Below are positions 1 to 7,593 of a DNA stretch of 64,000 bases, piece after piece. This DNA is from Halomontanus rarus. Its GTDB lineage: Archaea; Halobacteriota; Halobacteria; Halobacteriales; Natrialbaceae. Within the stretch, counting starts at the first letter, position 1. Each line of letters starts with the position of its first letter. The stretch covers positions 930,001-994,000 of the forward strand of contig NZ_CP071597.1 in NCBI RefSeq assembly GCF_017357405.1, in the 5' to 3' direction. The position numbers and the translations under genes are program-made. The notes below the pieces were generated by a model. That model ran no database searches. It saw only the letters and a program-made list of their open reading frames with translations, and was not told the origin of the DNA.

Positions 1-152
1 AGCAGGTCCGTATCGACGCGGTCGCCCGCGGCGTCCAGACGCTGGCCGAGATAGCGACGGTGCCGTTCGTTTTCCAGGATGGCTTCCAGAACCGGCGAGC
101 CCGATGGCGGGCGGCCATCCCCGTCCAATCGGTCGTCTTGATCAGGTTCCAT
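1..152 (-). CDS. Hypothetical protein, N-terminal part only (cut by window edge)
   Basis: An open frame on the minus strand starts with ATG at 152 and runs off the window after about 50 codons. It begins MEPDQDDRLDGDGRPP and continues with a charged stretch (LEAILENERHRRYLGQRLD) that looks helical. Acidic composition and haloarchaeal codon use support a real gene. I do not recognise the family. The first IS200/IS605 element lies just upstream of its start. Confidence 0.5.
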   Translation of the reverse strand, partial: MEPDQDDRLDGDGRPPSGSPVLEAILENERHRRYLGQRLDAAGDRVDTDL

Positions 153-216
153 GTGACCCACTCGCTAGAGAGAGGCTGTCACTGGTAGTAACTCTATAGG
201 CGGTGCAGGGCGAGAA

Positions 217-237
217 CCCCGACCCTTGAGGTTGGGG
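217..237 (+). repeat. Left-end subterminal hairpin of the first IS605 element
   Basis: An eight-base stem (CCCCGACC with GGTTGGGG, one G-T pair) closes a five-base loop CTTGA. It matches the right-end hairpin at 2192-2212 in sequence and orientation. Confidence 0.75.
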
Positions 238-255
238 GTGAAGCCCGTCGAAGGA

Positions 256-654
256 CTACACATGCTCACTACGGTTGATGTACTGTTCAATCGTTTCCCG
301 ACTCACCTCTCCTGCCGTCCCCACGTAGAATGAACGCTCCCAACACCCACTGCCCCAATACAACGACCGCATCACTTCGGGATATTCTGACCACAATCTC
401 CGTGCTGTCACGCTCTTCAACCGTGATACAATCTCACTTGACGCGTGTTTCGGATGCGCTCCCAAGAACACATGAACGTGGTCAGGGGAGATATGCAACG
501 ACCGCAACTCGTAGTCGTTCCGCTCGATAATCGCATGGAACTCCGATTCCAATGTCTCTGCAACGTAGTCGAGAAACGAGTGTCGATACCGAGGGCACCA
601 CACGAAGTGGTAGTTGATATTGTACACCGTGTGGTTTGAACGAGTCGCCTCCAT
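256..654 (-). CDS. tnpA: IS200/IS605 family transposase TnpA (Y1 HUH)
   Basis: This 132-residue protein has the size of an IS200-type Y1 transposase, which cuts and rejoins single-stranded element ends. Visible are the N-terminal core YHFVWCPRYR, the metal-binding HUH motif in SPDHVHVFLG, and the C-terminal helix IEQYINRS, whose tyrosine is the likely nucleophile by family comparison. I chose ATG 654 (MEATRSNHTVYN), which fits other family members, over an in-frame start eight codons upstream. The gene is divergent from the ribbon-helix-helix/tnpB pair and shares its promoter region. Nothing suggests it is broken. Confidence 0.9.
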   Translation of the reverse strand: MEATRSNHTVYNINYHFVWCPRYRHSFLDYVAETLESEFHAIIERNDYELRSLHISPDHVHVFLGAHPKHASSEIVSRLKSVTARRLWSEYPEVMRSLYWGSGCWERSFYVGTAGEVSRETIEQYINRSEHV

Positions 655-716
655 GCACACTGCACGGCGTAACAACATTTAAGTCAATGTGTTACTAAGT
701 ATTTACTGCAAACAAG

Positions 717-857
717 ATGGCGCGACGATTCACCGTCGATTTCGAGGAGGACTTCTACAAAGACTTCTCGAAGAAATGCATCGACGAAGACCGAACGAAA
801 GCCGATGTCGTACGCGAACTCCTCCGCGAGTGGACGTACGACGAAGACACCGAGTGA
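717..857 (+). CDS. Ribbon-helix-helix small protein carried in the IS605 element
   Basis: A 46-residue protein starts at ATG 717 and stops at 855-857, nine bases before the tnpB start. Its sequence MARRFTVDFEEDFYKDF followed by KADVVRELLREW fits the beta-strand, helix, helix pattern of CopG/MetJ ribbon-helix-helix DNA-binding proteins, with the basic strand at the N-terminus. Its place between divergent tnpA and tnpB suggests it controls both genes by binding the shared promoter region. This is an inference from position; no operator is identified. It is smaller than most annotated genes and easily missed. Confidence 0.75.
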   Translation: MARRFTVDFEEDFYKDFSKKCIDEDRTKADVVRELLREWTYDEDTE

Positions 858-866
858 GTATCACGC

Positions 867-2114
867 ATGGACATCGAAGACCAAAACCTCACGAAAACCC
901 TCCCACTCCAACTCCGCTTTTACGAGGGGGGAGACGAGACAAAGGTCTTCGAATCCACACAAGAATCGCGCTCGGTATACAACGAAACCATCCGCCTCGC
1001 CAAACAGGGCGAAGACTGGAATGACATCCGTCGCCAGATGGAGCAAGACGCTAACCTCGTGAAAAACAACACACAGTTAGTCGTCAAGAAAGCCCTCGAA
1101 GCGATGGAGAACTACTACGAATACGACGACTACAACATGCCCAGTCACGCCAAAACTGGGCCATACCCCTTGCGGATGAACCACACCGAGGGATACACAC
1201 TCTCACTCACCGATGACGGTGAGGTTGCGTTTCGTATCTCTCCAAAACCGTACCATCCAGTTCGTGGCACAGTCGTTGGTGACCCGGTGCATCTCGATGT
1301 GTTGAAAACCGCGTTGTCGAGTGACGAGTGGAAGATAGGGACGGCTGAAGCCCTATTTACGGATGGCCGTGCCGAACTCCACGTCAACGTCACACACCAG
1401 ACGCAGACCGTCCGAGACAAAACCGACTCGAAGACGGTGATTGGTGTGGATGTGAACGAGGACAACATCGCGTTGGCCGCAATGGATGAAACGGGAGTTC
1501 TCGACACACTCATCATCGACTTCCCCGAAATCAAGTCTGAACGCCACCGCTATTTCACGATGAAAAAGCGGATGCAGAACGCGGAGAAGCCGTCGTACAA
1601 GAACGTCGTTCGTGACCGAGAGTATCGGTTCGTCCACGACAGGCTCCACAAATTGTCTCGGGCCGTGGTCGAGTTTGCGAAGCGGTTTCCTGACCCGTGC
1701 ATTGCTCTTGAAGACCTCAAGGATATGCGCGAGTCAATTGACTACGGCACTCGGATGAATCGTCGGCTCCACGCGATGCCGTTCCGTGCAACGCAAGTGT
1801 TCATCGCGTACAAAGCAGCGTTTGAAAGCATCCCGATTGCCTCGGTTGAAGCGGAGTACACGAGTCAGGGCTGTGCGTTGACGGCGTGTGAACACGCCGA
1901 GCGAGCGAATCGACGGCGGAAGCGGTTCAAGTGCAAGTCGTGTGGTCATCAAGACCATGCGGATAGGAATGCGTCGGTGAACGTTGCGAAGCGTGGATTG
2001 GCGAAGTGTTTGCTAGATGTGTCTGCTCTCAAGAGCCTTCCTCAAGTTCGGAAGGTGCGACGGTGGGCATCGGGGCGCGTGAACCGCCCGACCTCATCCC
2101 TCGTAACCGTTTGA
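867..2114 (+). CDS. tnpB: RNA-guided nuclease TnpB (IS605 OrfB family)
   Basis: This 415-residue TnpB is the RNA-guided nuclease of IS605 elements, ancestor of Cas12. The three RuvC acidic residues look intact: D195 in IGVDVNEDN, E282 in IALEDLKDM and D366 in HADRNASVNV. A zinc ribbon lies between the second and third, with C336, C341, C356 and C359; the first pair is spaced C-x4-C rather than the more common C-x2-C. Start ATG 867 follows the ribbon-helix-helix gene by nine bases. The guide (omega) RNA of this family normally overlaps the tnpB 3' end and right end, here about 2000-2220. The gene appears intact and may be active. Confidence 0.92.
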   Translation: MDIEDQNLTKTLPLQLRFYEGGDETKVFESTQESRSVYNETIRLAKQGEDWNDIRRQMEQDANLVKNNTQLVVKKALEAMENYYEYDDYNMPSHAKTGPYPLRMNHTEGYTLSLTDDGEVAFRISPKPYHPVRGTVVGDPVHLDVLKTALSSDEWKIGTAEALFTDGRAELHVNVTHQTQTVRDKTDSKTVIGVDVNEDNIALAAMDETGVLDTLIIDFPEIKSERHRYFTMKKRMQNAEKPSYKNVVRDREYRFVHDRLHKLSRAVVEFAKRFPDPCIALEDLKDMRESIDYGTRMNRRLHAMPFRATQVFIAYKAAFESIPIASVEAEYTSQGCALTACEHAERANRRRKRFKCKSCGHQDHADRNASVNVAKRGLAKCLLDVSALKSLPQVRKVRRWASGRVNRPTSSLVTV

Positions 2115-2191
2115 GACGGCCTTGCTCTGGAATGGGTAGGCGTCGAGGTTGCAGGGAGTGTTAGCGATAATCTGAGGGAACCACGAAGAAG

Positions 2192-2212
2192 CCCCGACCC
2201 TTGTGGTCGGGG
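2192..2212 (+). repeat. Right-end hairpin of the first IS605 element
   Basis: A perfect eight-base stem (CCCCGACC/GGTCGGGG) closes the loop CTTGT, eight bases before the proposed end GTTCAC at 2220. In TnpB systems this region also forms the end of the guide RNA scaffold. Confidence 0.75.
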
Positions 2213-2324
2213 TTGTTCACCCCGTGCATACGTCGAGATTCGTCTCACTGCCTGAAACGGAACTCTCGACGTCGAACGCTGCTCGATAGGTGAGGCCAAT
2301 GACTACCTCGTCGTCTGATTCGAT

Positions 2325-3758
2325 ATGGGACAACAGGCCATCGATGACAAACGGGTAGAACAGTTCGAGACTGCGTTCCACGGGGCCGTGATTCGGCCCG
2401 ATGATCCCGAATATGACGACGCGCGCACAGTGTGGAACGGGATGATCGACAAGCACCCGGCTCTGATCGCTCGGTGTCGTGGCGTCGGAGACGTCATCAG
2501 CGCGGTGAATTTCGCGCGCGAGAACGAACTCCTCGTGGCGGTGCGCGGCGGGGGACACAACGTCGCCGGGACTGCGGTTTGCGATGACGGACTCGTCGTC
2601 GACCTCTCGGAGATGCAGGGTGTACGGGTAGACCCCGATGCACAGAGGGCGTGGGTCCAGGCCGGTGCTACGTGGGCGGACGTGGATCACGAGACGCAGG
2701 CGTTCGGTCTCGCAACGCCGGGTGGGGCCGTTTCGGAGACCGGCGTCGCAGGTCTCACCCTCGGCGGCGGCATCGGTCACCTTCGCTGTAAGTACGGGTT
2801 GACGTGCGACAACCTCCGATCGGTCGATCTGGTCACCGCAAGCGGCGAGTTCGCGACCGCCAGCGAGGACCAGAACTCAGACCTCTTCTGGGGGATCCGT
2901 GGTGGCGGCGGGAACTTCGGGGTGGTTACCGGCTTCGAATTCGAACTCCATCCCGTCGGGCCCGAGGTGGCGACCTGCCTGGTGTTCTATTCGGGGGGTC
3001 GGATGGTCGAGTGTCTGCGAGCGTACCGCGAGTACGTCGCGTCGGCGGCCGCGGAAGTCAGCACGCTCACGCTGGCGGGCGTGATGCCCGACGAGGAACT
3101 GTTCCCAGCCGACCTAGTGGATGAAACCAAGATCGCCATCACGGGCTGTTACGCGGGATCGGTCGCGGACGGTGAGCGCGCGCTCGCACCCCTGCGAGAG
3201 ATCGCCGAACCGATCGCCGACTTCAGCGGGACGATGCCGTACACGGAATACCAGCAGCTTTTCGACGAGGACTACCCCGACGGAATGCGTTACTACTGGA
3301 AGTCGCTGTACCTCGACGGTCTATCGGAGTCCGCCATCGACCGAATCACCTATTGGACCGACATCGCACCCTCACCGCTTTCGACGGTCGACGTCTGGCA
3401 ATTAGGTGGCGCGATCGCTCGAGTCGACCCCGAGGACAGTGCGTTCGCGGGACGTCACGCTCCGTTCTTGCTGGGCGTCGAAGCGAACTGGGAACACCCG
3501 GAAGACGACGACGCGAACGTTGAGTGGGTGCGCGACTGTCTCGACGACATGCGCCAGTTCTCCGACGGATCGGTGTACCTGAACTTCCCGGGCTTCCTCG
3601 AAGAGGGCGACGACATGATGCGGACCACGTTTGGACCGACGTACGAGCGATTGGTCACGCTAAAGGACGAGTACGACCCGACGAATCTGTTCAGTCTCAA
3701 TCAGAACATCGCACCGTCCGGAAGCGCTCGAGCCGACGGTGGGACACGCCATGAGTGA
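2325..3758 (+). CDS. FAD-linked oxidase, berberine-bridge-enzyme type
   Basis: This 477-residue protein has an N-terminal FAD-binding (PCMH-type) domain, including RGGGHNVAG at about residues 74-82, GGAVSETGVAGLTLGGGIG, and the C-terminal BBE motif near DEYDPTNLFSLNQNI. His78 is the candidate for covalent FAD attachment. The cysteine that makes a second flavin bond in bicovalent members precedes the GVGG motif; here that segment reads AVSETGVAG, so single attachment is likely. Members oxidise sugars, alkaloids or other alcohols; the substrate here is unknown. It overlaps the next gene by eight bases and appears to head a three-gene operon. The IS605 right end lies about 100 bases upstream and may have altered its promoter. 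Confidence 0.85.
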   Translation: MGQQAIDDKRVEQFETAFHGAVIRPDDPEYDDARTVWNGMIDKHPALIARCRGVGDVISAVNFARENELLVAVRGGGHNVAGTAVCDDGLVVDLSEMQGVRVDPDAQRAWVQAGATWADVDHETQAFGLATPGGAVSETGVAGLTLGGGIGHLRCKYGLTCDNLRSVDLVTASGEFATASEDQNSDLFWGIRGGGGNFGVVTGFEFELHPVGPEVATCLVFYSGGRMVECLRAYREYVASAAAEVSTLTLAGVMPDEELFPADLVDETKIAITGCYAGSVADGERALAPLREIAEPIADFSGTMPYTEYQQLFDEDYPDGMRYYWKSLYLDGLSESAIDRITYWTDIAPSPLSTVDVWQLGGAIARVDPEDSAFAGRHAPFLLGVEANWEHPEDDDANVEWVRDCLDDMRQFSDGSVYLNFPGFLEEGDDMMRTTFGPTYERLVTLKDEYDPTNLFSLNQNIAPSGSARADGGTRHE

Positions 3759-3996
3759 TCGAGACGCCGAATTCGCGTCAGACGTGTGGCGGTTGTCGAC
3801 GGTCCGGGTCGCGCTACTGAGCATAGTGGTGGTTCTGCTGAGCGCCCTGCTGGTCGCGTTAGTATCCAGCGAGTCCGGACAGGCTGCTGCCACGGTTGGT
3901 TTCGTTCTGGCCGAGGCACTCGTTCTGTACGTCGGATACGGTGCGTTGATGCGGATCGCTAGCCCGTCCGCCCGCGAACTACTCGTGAGGTCCTAA
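3751..3996 (+). CDS. Small two-helix membrane protein
   Basis: An 81-residue protein starts at ATG 3751, overlapping the end of the oxidase gene by eight bases. Two hydrophobic segments are visible (VRVALLSIVVVLLSALLVALV and the region around FVLAEALVLYVGYGAL). I do not recognise a named function. The next gene starts two bases after its stop, so it is probably translated with the TauE/SafE permease and may be a partner subunit. That role is inferred only from position. Confidence 0.7.
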   Translation: MSDRDAEFASDVWRLSTVRVALLSIVVVLLSALLVALVSSESGQAAATVGFVLAEALVLYVGYGALMRIASPSARELLVRS

Positions 3997-3998
3997 CC

Positions 3999-5048
3999 GT
4001 GCAACTCCTCGGGCTCGGTATCGAGATGGCCGCTCTCTTCGTCGGATTCGGCCTGCTAGTCGGTATCCTCTTCGGATTCTTCGGGATGGGCGGGTCGTTC
4101 CTCGTGACACCGGCACTGCTGGTGGTCGGCTATCCGGCACCGGTGGCCGTCGGAAGCGGCCTCGCATTCGTCTTCGGAACCAGTGTCATCGGCGCGCTCA
4201 GACACCGCGACCACGGCCAGATCAGCTACTCACTGGCGACGGTGATGATTCTCGGAATGACGGTCGGCATCGAAGTCGGCACTCGAGTCGTGTTCCTGCT
4301 CGCGGAGGCCGGTAGCGCTGACGTCGTCATTAGCGCGGTGTACGTCGGACTTCTCGGTGCGGTCGGGCTCTTCGTCCTCCGAGATGCTCGTACCGACGGT
4401 TCCGATGTGAAAACGAGTCGGGTCACTACCACGGTTCAGACCATCAAGCTCCCACCACTGGTGTCGCTACCTGGCGGTGCGACCGTCTCGGTGTGGGTTA
4501 TCCTCGTTGTGGGGTCGGCCGTCGGCACTCTCTCTGGATGGATCGGCGTCGGCGGCGGATTCCTTCTATTACCGGTCATGATCTACGGGTTCGGCGTTCC
4601 CACTACAATCGCCGCTGGGACCAGCATCCTCCAGATTATGGTGTCGGGTGCGTTCGGGACGTTCGTCTACGCCCAATCCGGCGCCGTCGATGTCTCCGTT
4701 GTCGCCGTGTTGCTCGTCGGTAGTGCTTTGGGCGCTCGCATCGGAACAGGTTCGACGCGTCTCGTGAACGAAGCCGACATCAAGGGGTACTTCGCGGGTA
4801 TGCTACTCGCTGGGGGTATCGCCACCGCGAGTAAGCAGATAGGTACCGCGTACGGCGTCGAGACGCTTGAGACCGTGAGTGCAGTCCTCCTCTTTGGAAC
4901 CGCAGTTCTCGTCAGCGGTGCGATCGTCAATGCGTCGATCAATGCGCTCAGAGCGGAACCATCATCGGTTTCTCTGTCTCAGCCCCGTCCAGACAATGAC
5001 GATTCCCACGGACAATATTATCGTACCGATGACCGTCCACTGCACTGA
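3999..5048 (+). CDS. TauE/SafE (TSUP) family permease
   Basis: A 349-residue polytopic membrane protein with the two-fold repeated TSUP signature: GILFGFFGMGGSFLVTPALL near the N-terminus and GWIGVGGGFLLLPVMIYGFG in the second half. Families of this type export sulfite, sulfoacetate or related anions; the substrate cannot be read from sequence. The start is GTG 3999, two bases after the previous stop; ATG 4026 is an alternative. The last 29 codons (hydrophilic, after INALRAEPSSVSLSQ) overlap a convergent gene and look non-conserved, so the original stop may have been lost. Confidence 0.85.
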   Translation: MQLLGLGIEMAALFVGFGLLVGILFGFFGMGGSFLVTPALLVVGYPAPVAVGSGLAFVFGTSVIGALRHRDHGQISYSLATVMILGMTVGIEVGTRVVFLLAEAGSADVVISAVYVGLLGAVGLFVLRDARTDGSDVKTSRVTTTVQTIKLPPLVSLPGGATVSVWVILVVGSAVGTLSGWIGVGGGFLLLPVMIYGFGVPTTIAAGTSILQIMVSGAFGTFVYAQSGAVDVSVVAVLLVGSALGARIGTGSTRLVNEADIKGYFAGMLLAGGIATASKQIGTAYGVETLETVSAVLLFGTAVLVSGAIVNASINALRAEPSSVSLSQPRPDNDDSHGQYYRTDDRPLH

Positions 5049-5213
5049 TCTACCAGTGATCGGGTCGCAGTCTGCGGCGCACAATATGGGATCTATCTGG
5101 ACGATTCCGAGGCCTTGAACGGCCCATAGCATCCCGAGAAGCCCCACGATGGTACCGAGGATCGTCAATACAGCCGCTTTCGTGTTCCACGTGTGGATAT
5201 TTCGATTCTCCAT
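4962..5213 (-). CDS. Small membrane protein, convergent with the TSUP permease gene
   Basis: An 83-residue protein (start ATG 5213, MENRNIHTWNTKAAV) has two predicted membrane helices, TILGTIVGLLGMLWAVQGLG and TVIGTIILSVGIVIVW, joined by a loop with ICAADCD-like cysteines and GRSVQW. The pattern is like small two-helix haloarchaeal membrane proteins with a conserved WAVQGLG-type turn. Its 3' end overlaps the TSUP permease gene on the other strand by 87 bases. The function is unknown. Confidence 0.6.
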   Translation of the reverse strand: MENRNIHTWNTKAAVLTILGTIVGLLGMLWAVQGLGIVQIDPILCAADCDPITGRSVQWTVIGTIILSVGIVIVWTGLRQRNR

Positions 5214-5269
5214 CAGAGAGGGAGAGGGGCCGTTCATCCTCGGATTTTGCGCCGAGCATGCACGCAATC

Positions 5270-5276
5270 TTTATGG
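5270..5276 (+). promoter_or_regulatory. TATA box of the interrupted HTH-10 gene
   Basis: TTTATGG lies 28-34 bases before GTG 5304, the spacing expected for a leaderless haloarchaeal transcript. It supports that start codon over the longer upstream frame. Confidence 0.5.
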
Positions 5277-5810
5277 ACAACCGAGTACGTGAATATCGAC
5301 GGTGTGAGATACATAACCGTCGTCGTAGCCGTGGATGAATGCGTTCGATCGAAGAACGATCGACAGATACAGAGAGGCGTCGACGATCCGAGAGAGGTCC
5401 GGATCAATGGCACGCTCGTAGCGACGCAAGAAGCGATACAGTACCTCAATCTTCTTGATGATGGGACCGTCGTTGGGGTCGCCCGGTTCAGAGGCGATGC
5501 TGATCGGCTCGCGACGATAGAAGACGAGATTCCGGAGATCATATCTTGCACTGTGACTGGTGGTGAGACGTGGCTGGCGTATATTCACTACGAGCCTGAC
5601 GAGCTCGAAACGGTCCTTCTTGAACGTATCAATACCGAAGCCATCAGTATCGACTGGCCGATGAAGGAGACTGATGATGGGCTGCAAGTCACGCTCTTCG
5701 GTGAGGATGCAGCTCTCCAGCAACTGATCGCTGGCTTCTCTGACGAAGTAGACGTGACTCTCGAGCGCGCAGGAGAGTATCAACCAGACATGAGTGACCC
5801 AGCAGGGCAA

Positions 5811-7252
5811 GTGAACTACCCCCTACCTACTCACTCACGGCTTGCGCCGTTCGTTCCTTGAGGTAGGGGCTTCCTGCTTCGACGACGCGACGTGCAGACA
5901 CAGAACGAGTGTCCACGGCGGTCGCAGTCTCCACAGGCGTACCTTCGGAGTGAACCACTCCTAGTTTGTCGAGACCTCGCGATTTGACATTCAAGGCGGC
6001 GTTCCAATCCCTATCCAACTCGAATCCACACGACGGACACGAGTGTTGACGAACCCACAGCGGCTTCGCCGTCTCCACGCCACACTCAGCACACTCTTTC
6101 GTCGTCCCGCGCGGCTCAACCTCAACGACGTGACACGCGTTCTTCCGACCGTGATGTTTGAGGATGGTGATAAAATCGCGCCACCCGACTTCAGCTTTGT
6201 TCCGCGCGTTACCACCCGCTTCCAGCATCGACTTTACATCGAGATTCTCGACGAAGACGGCGTCGTACGCTGTCGTGTAGAAGTGCGCGAGTTTGTGCTT
6301 GTAATCACGCTTTTTGTGAGACATCCGAGCGTGAACCTCAGCAACGCGCTTGTATTGCTTTTCCCAGTTGTTCGACTCGTATTGCTTTCGGGAGAGCGAC
6401 CGCTGCTCTCGTTCGAGACGCTCTCGTTCATCAGACAAGTCGAGACGTTCGATGGAACACCCTTCGGAATCGTGGATGAAGTTGCAGATGCCGAGGTCAA
6501 GTCCCACGGTATCCGCTGCGTCGATGTCGTTTACATCAGGTTTCTCTGGTGTGTCGGTGCTGATGCAGACCGAGACGTACCACGCGCCCGTGGGCTCTTT
6601 TTTCACCGTGACTTCCTTGATATCGTTGTGCTCGGGCAGGTCTCGGTGGAGTCGGAGTGGGATTTCGAGGGTTTCGCCGCGGACTTTTGTGAGTCGGAGG
6701 ATCGCTCGGTTGGTTGGGCCACTCTTTTTGTCGAGTTCGAAGCCCGATTGCCGATACGTGAAACTCCGAAAGTCACGCGGTGACTTCCAGTTCAGCGACC
6801 CAACATCGTATCCGTTGGATTTGAGCTTGCCGAGGTTTTGGATGTTGGTTCGGATGCGTTCGACAGCTTTCTGCAACACGGTCGAGTAGACCTTGGTGAG
6901 GTCAGTCCACTGTTGTTTGAGTTGCGGGAGGTCGTCTCGGACTTGCCAGACTCGTTGTCGAAGCGTTCCGTCGTCTGCTGGTATCCTGTTGAATTCGTGG
7001 AGTGCGTGGTTGTAGAGTTGTCGCACGGTGTCTCTCGTCCAGTCGAGGCTCTCTCGCTGCTCGGTCGTTGGAAAGAGTCTGTATTTTGGACTGTACTCCA
7101 TGCGATTTTGTTTCAGCTAGGGTTGTGGTTAGTTAATCGTTTCGAGTAGAGTTGGTTGAGAGCCGTGCGGGTGCTGTATCCCCGCCTTACTTGCTCACTC
7201 ACATTCGCTCGTTCGCTTCTTGAGGACGGGGGCTTAGCACCCTCTCTTTCAG
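5811..7252 (-). mobile_element. IS1341-type (tnpB-only) IS200/IS605 element
   Basis: The boundaries come from rejoining the interrupted regulator reading frame: the element is 1442 bases and leaves no target duplication. Read on the minus strand it starts with CTGAAAGAGAGG after target TTAG and ends in GTTCAC. End hairpin regions at 5817-5865 and 7176-7236 are related to each other in sequence and orientation (CCCC..., CTCACTCAC, CGTTCG, CTTGAGG, GGGGCTT). It encodes TnpB only, so it would need a TnpA in trans. Confidence 0.8.
5827..7101 (-). CDS. tnpB: RNA-guided nuclease TnpB (IS1341 type)
   Basis: This 424-residue TnpB has the N-terminal helical segment YRLFPTTEQRESLDWTRD and an apparently complete RuvC site: D202 in GLDLGICNF, E285 in VFVENLDVKSM and D365 in LDRDWNAALNV. 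The zinc ribbon has C337, C340, C355 and C358. The start is ATG 7101 (MEYSPKYRLFP). No tnpA is beside it. The last 24 codons run into the right-end hairpin region, where the guide RNA of this family would be made. It is the only complete gene in an element that splits an HTH-10 regulator. Confidence 0.92.
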   Translation of the reverse strand: MEYSPKYRLFPTTEQRESLDWTRDTVRQLYNHALHEFNRIPADDGTLRQRVWQVRDDLPQLKQQWTDLTKVYSTVLQKAVERIRTNIQNLGKLKSNGYDVGSLNWKSPRDFRSFTYRQSGFELDKKSGPTNRAILRLTKVRGETLEIPLRLHRDLPEHNDIKEVTVKKEPTGAWYVSVCISTDTPEKPDVNDIDAADTVGLDLGICNFIHDSEGCSIERLDLSDERERLEREQRSLSRKQYESNNWEKQYKRVAEVHARMSHKKRDYKHKLAHFYTTAYDAVFVENLDVKSMLEAGGNARNKAEVGWRDFITILKHHGRKNACHVVEVEPRGTTKECAECGVETAKPLWVRQHSCPSCGFELDRDWNAALNVKSRGLDKLGVVHSEGTPVETATAVDTRSVSARRVVEAGSPYLKERTAQAVSE

Positions 7253-7593
7253 CTAACCGACCGGCAGAAAGAAATCCTCCGGACAGCACTCGCCGCAGGC
7301 TACTACGATATCCCGCGTCGTGCAACACAGCGCGACTTAGCCGCCGAGCTCGGACTTTCACGTGGAACGGTTGGGGATCATCTTCGACGGATAGAAGCGA
7401 AGCTCATCCGGTCGATAATTGTCTGAGGAAAACTCCATTTCAGCTGACGTATATCGGAGGAATCTACCGTAAGACACTCGACTACGCTTTGCTGTAGATC
7501 GCACATTCGTGCAAATCTCCTCGTCCGATATTGCGGTTCCCAGAAGACGACCTTCGTGTGAAACTATACCGTTCGATACGTAAATCGTCCCGT

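Larger units (their letters stand above)
195..2220. mobile_element. IS200/IS605 element with divergent tnpA and tnpB (IS605 arrangement)
   Basis: The element contains tnpA (minus), a small ribbon-helix-helix gene (plus) and tnpB (plus). Each end carries a hairpin of the same sequence type in the same orientation: CCCCGACC, loop CTTGA, GGTTGGGG at 217-237 (one G-T pair), and CCCCGACC, loop CTTGT, GGTCGGGG at 2192-2212. This is as expected for the single-stranded ends recognised by TnpA. The right end probably stops at 2220 after GTTCAC, the terminal sequence also seen in the element at 5811-7252. The left boundary (about 195) is only estimated. No target duplication is expected for this family. 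Confidence 0.8.
5304..7426 (+). pseudogene. Bat-type HTH-10 transcriptional regulator interrupted by a tnpB element
   Basis: The 5' part (5304-5810, GTG start, VRYITVVVAVDE) encodes the N-terminal sensor-like domain typical of bacterio-opsin activator-type regulators, including AIQYLNLLDDGTVVGV. The 3' part (7253-7426) encodes the HTH-10 domain: LTDRQKEIL, YYDIPRRATQRDLAAELGL and SRGTVGDHLRRIE. Removing 5811-7252 joins codon CAA (Gln) to CTA (Leu) in frame, giving a 226-residue protein of normal family length. The gene is therefore split by the insertion, and precise excision could restore it. Its regulatory target is unknown. Confidence 0.85.
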
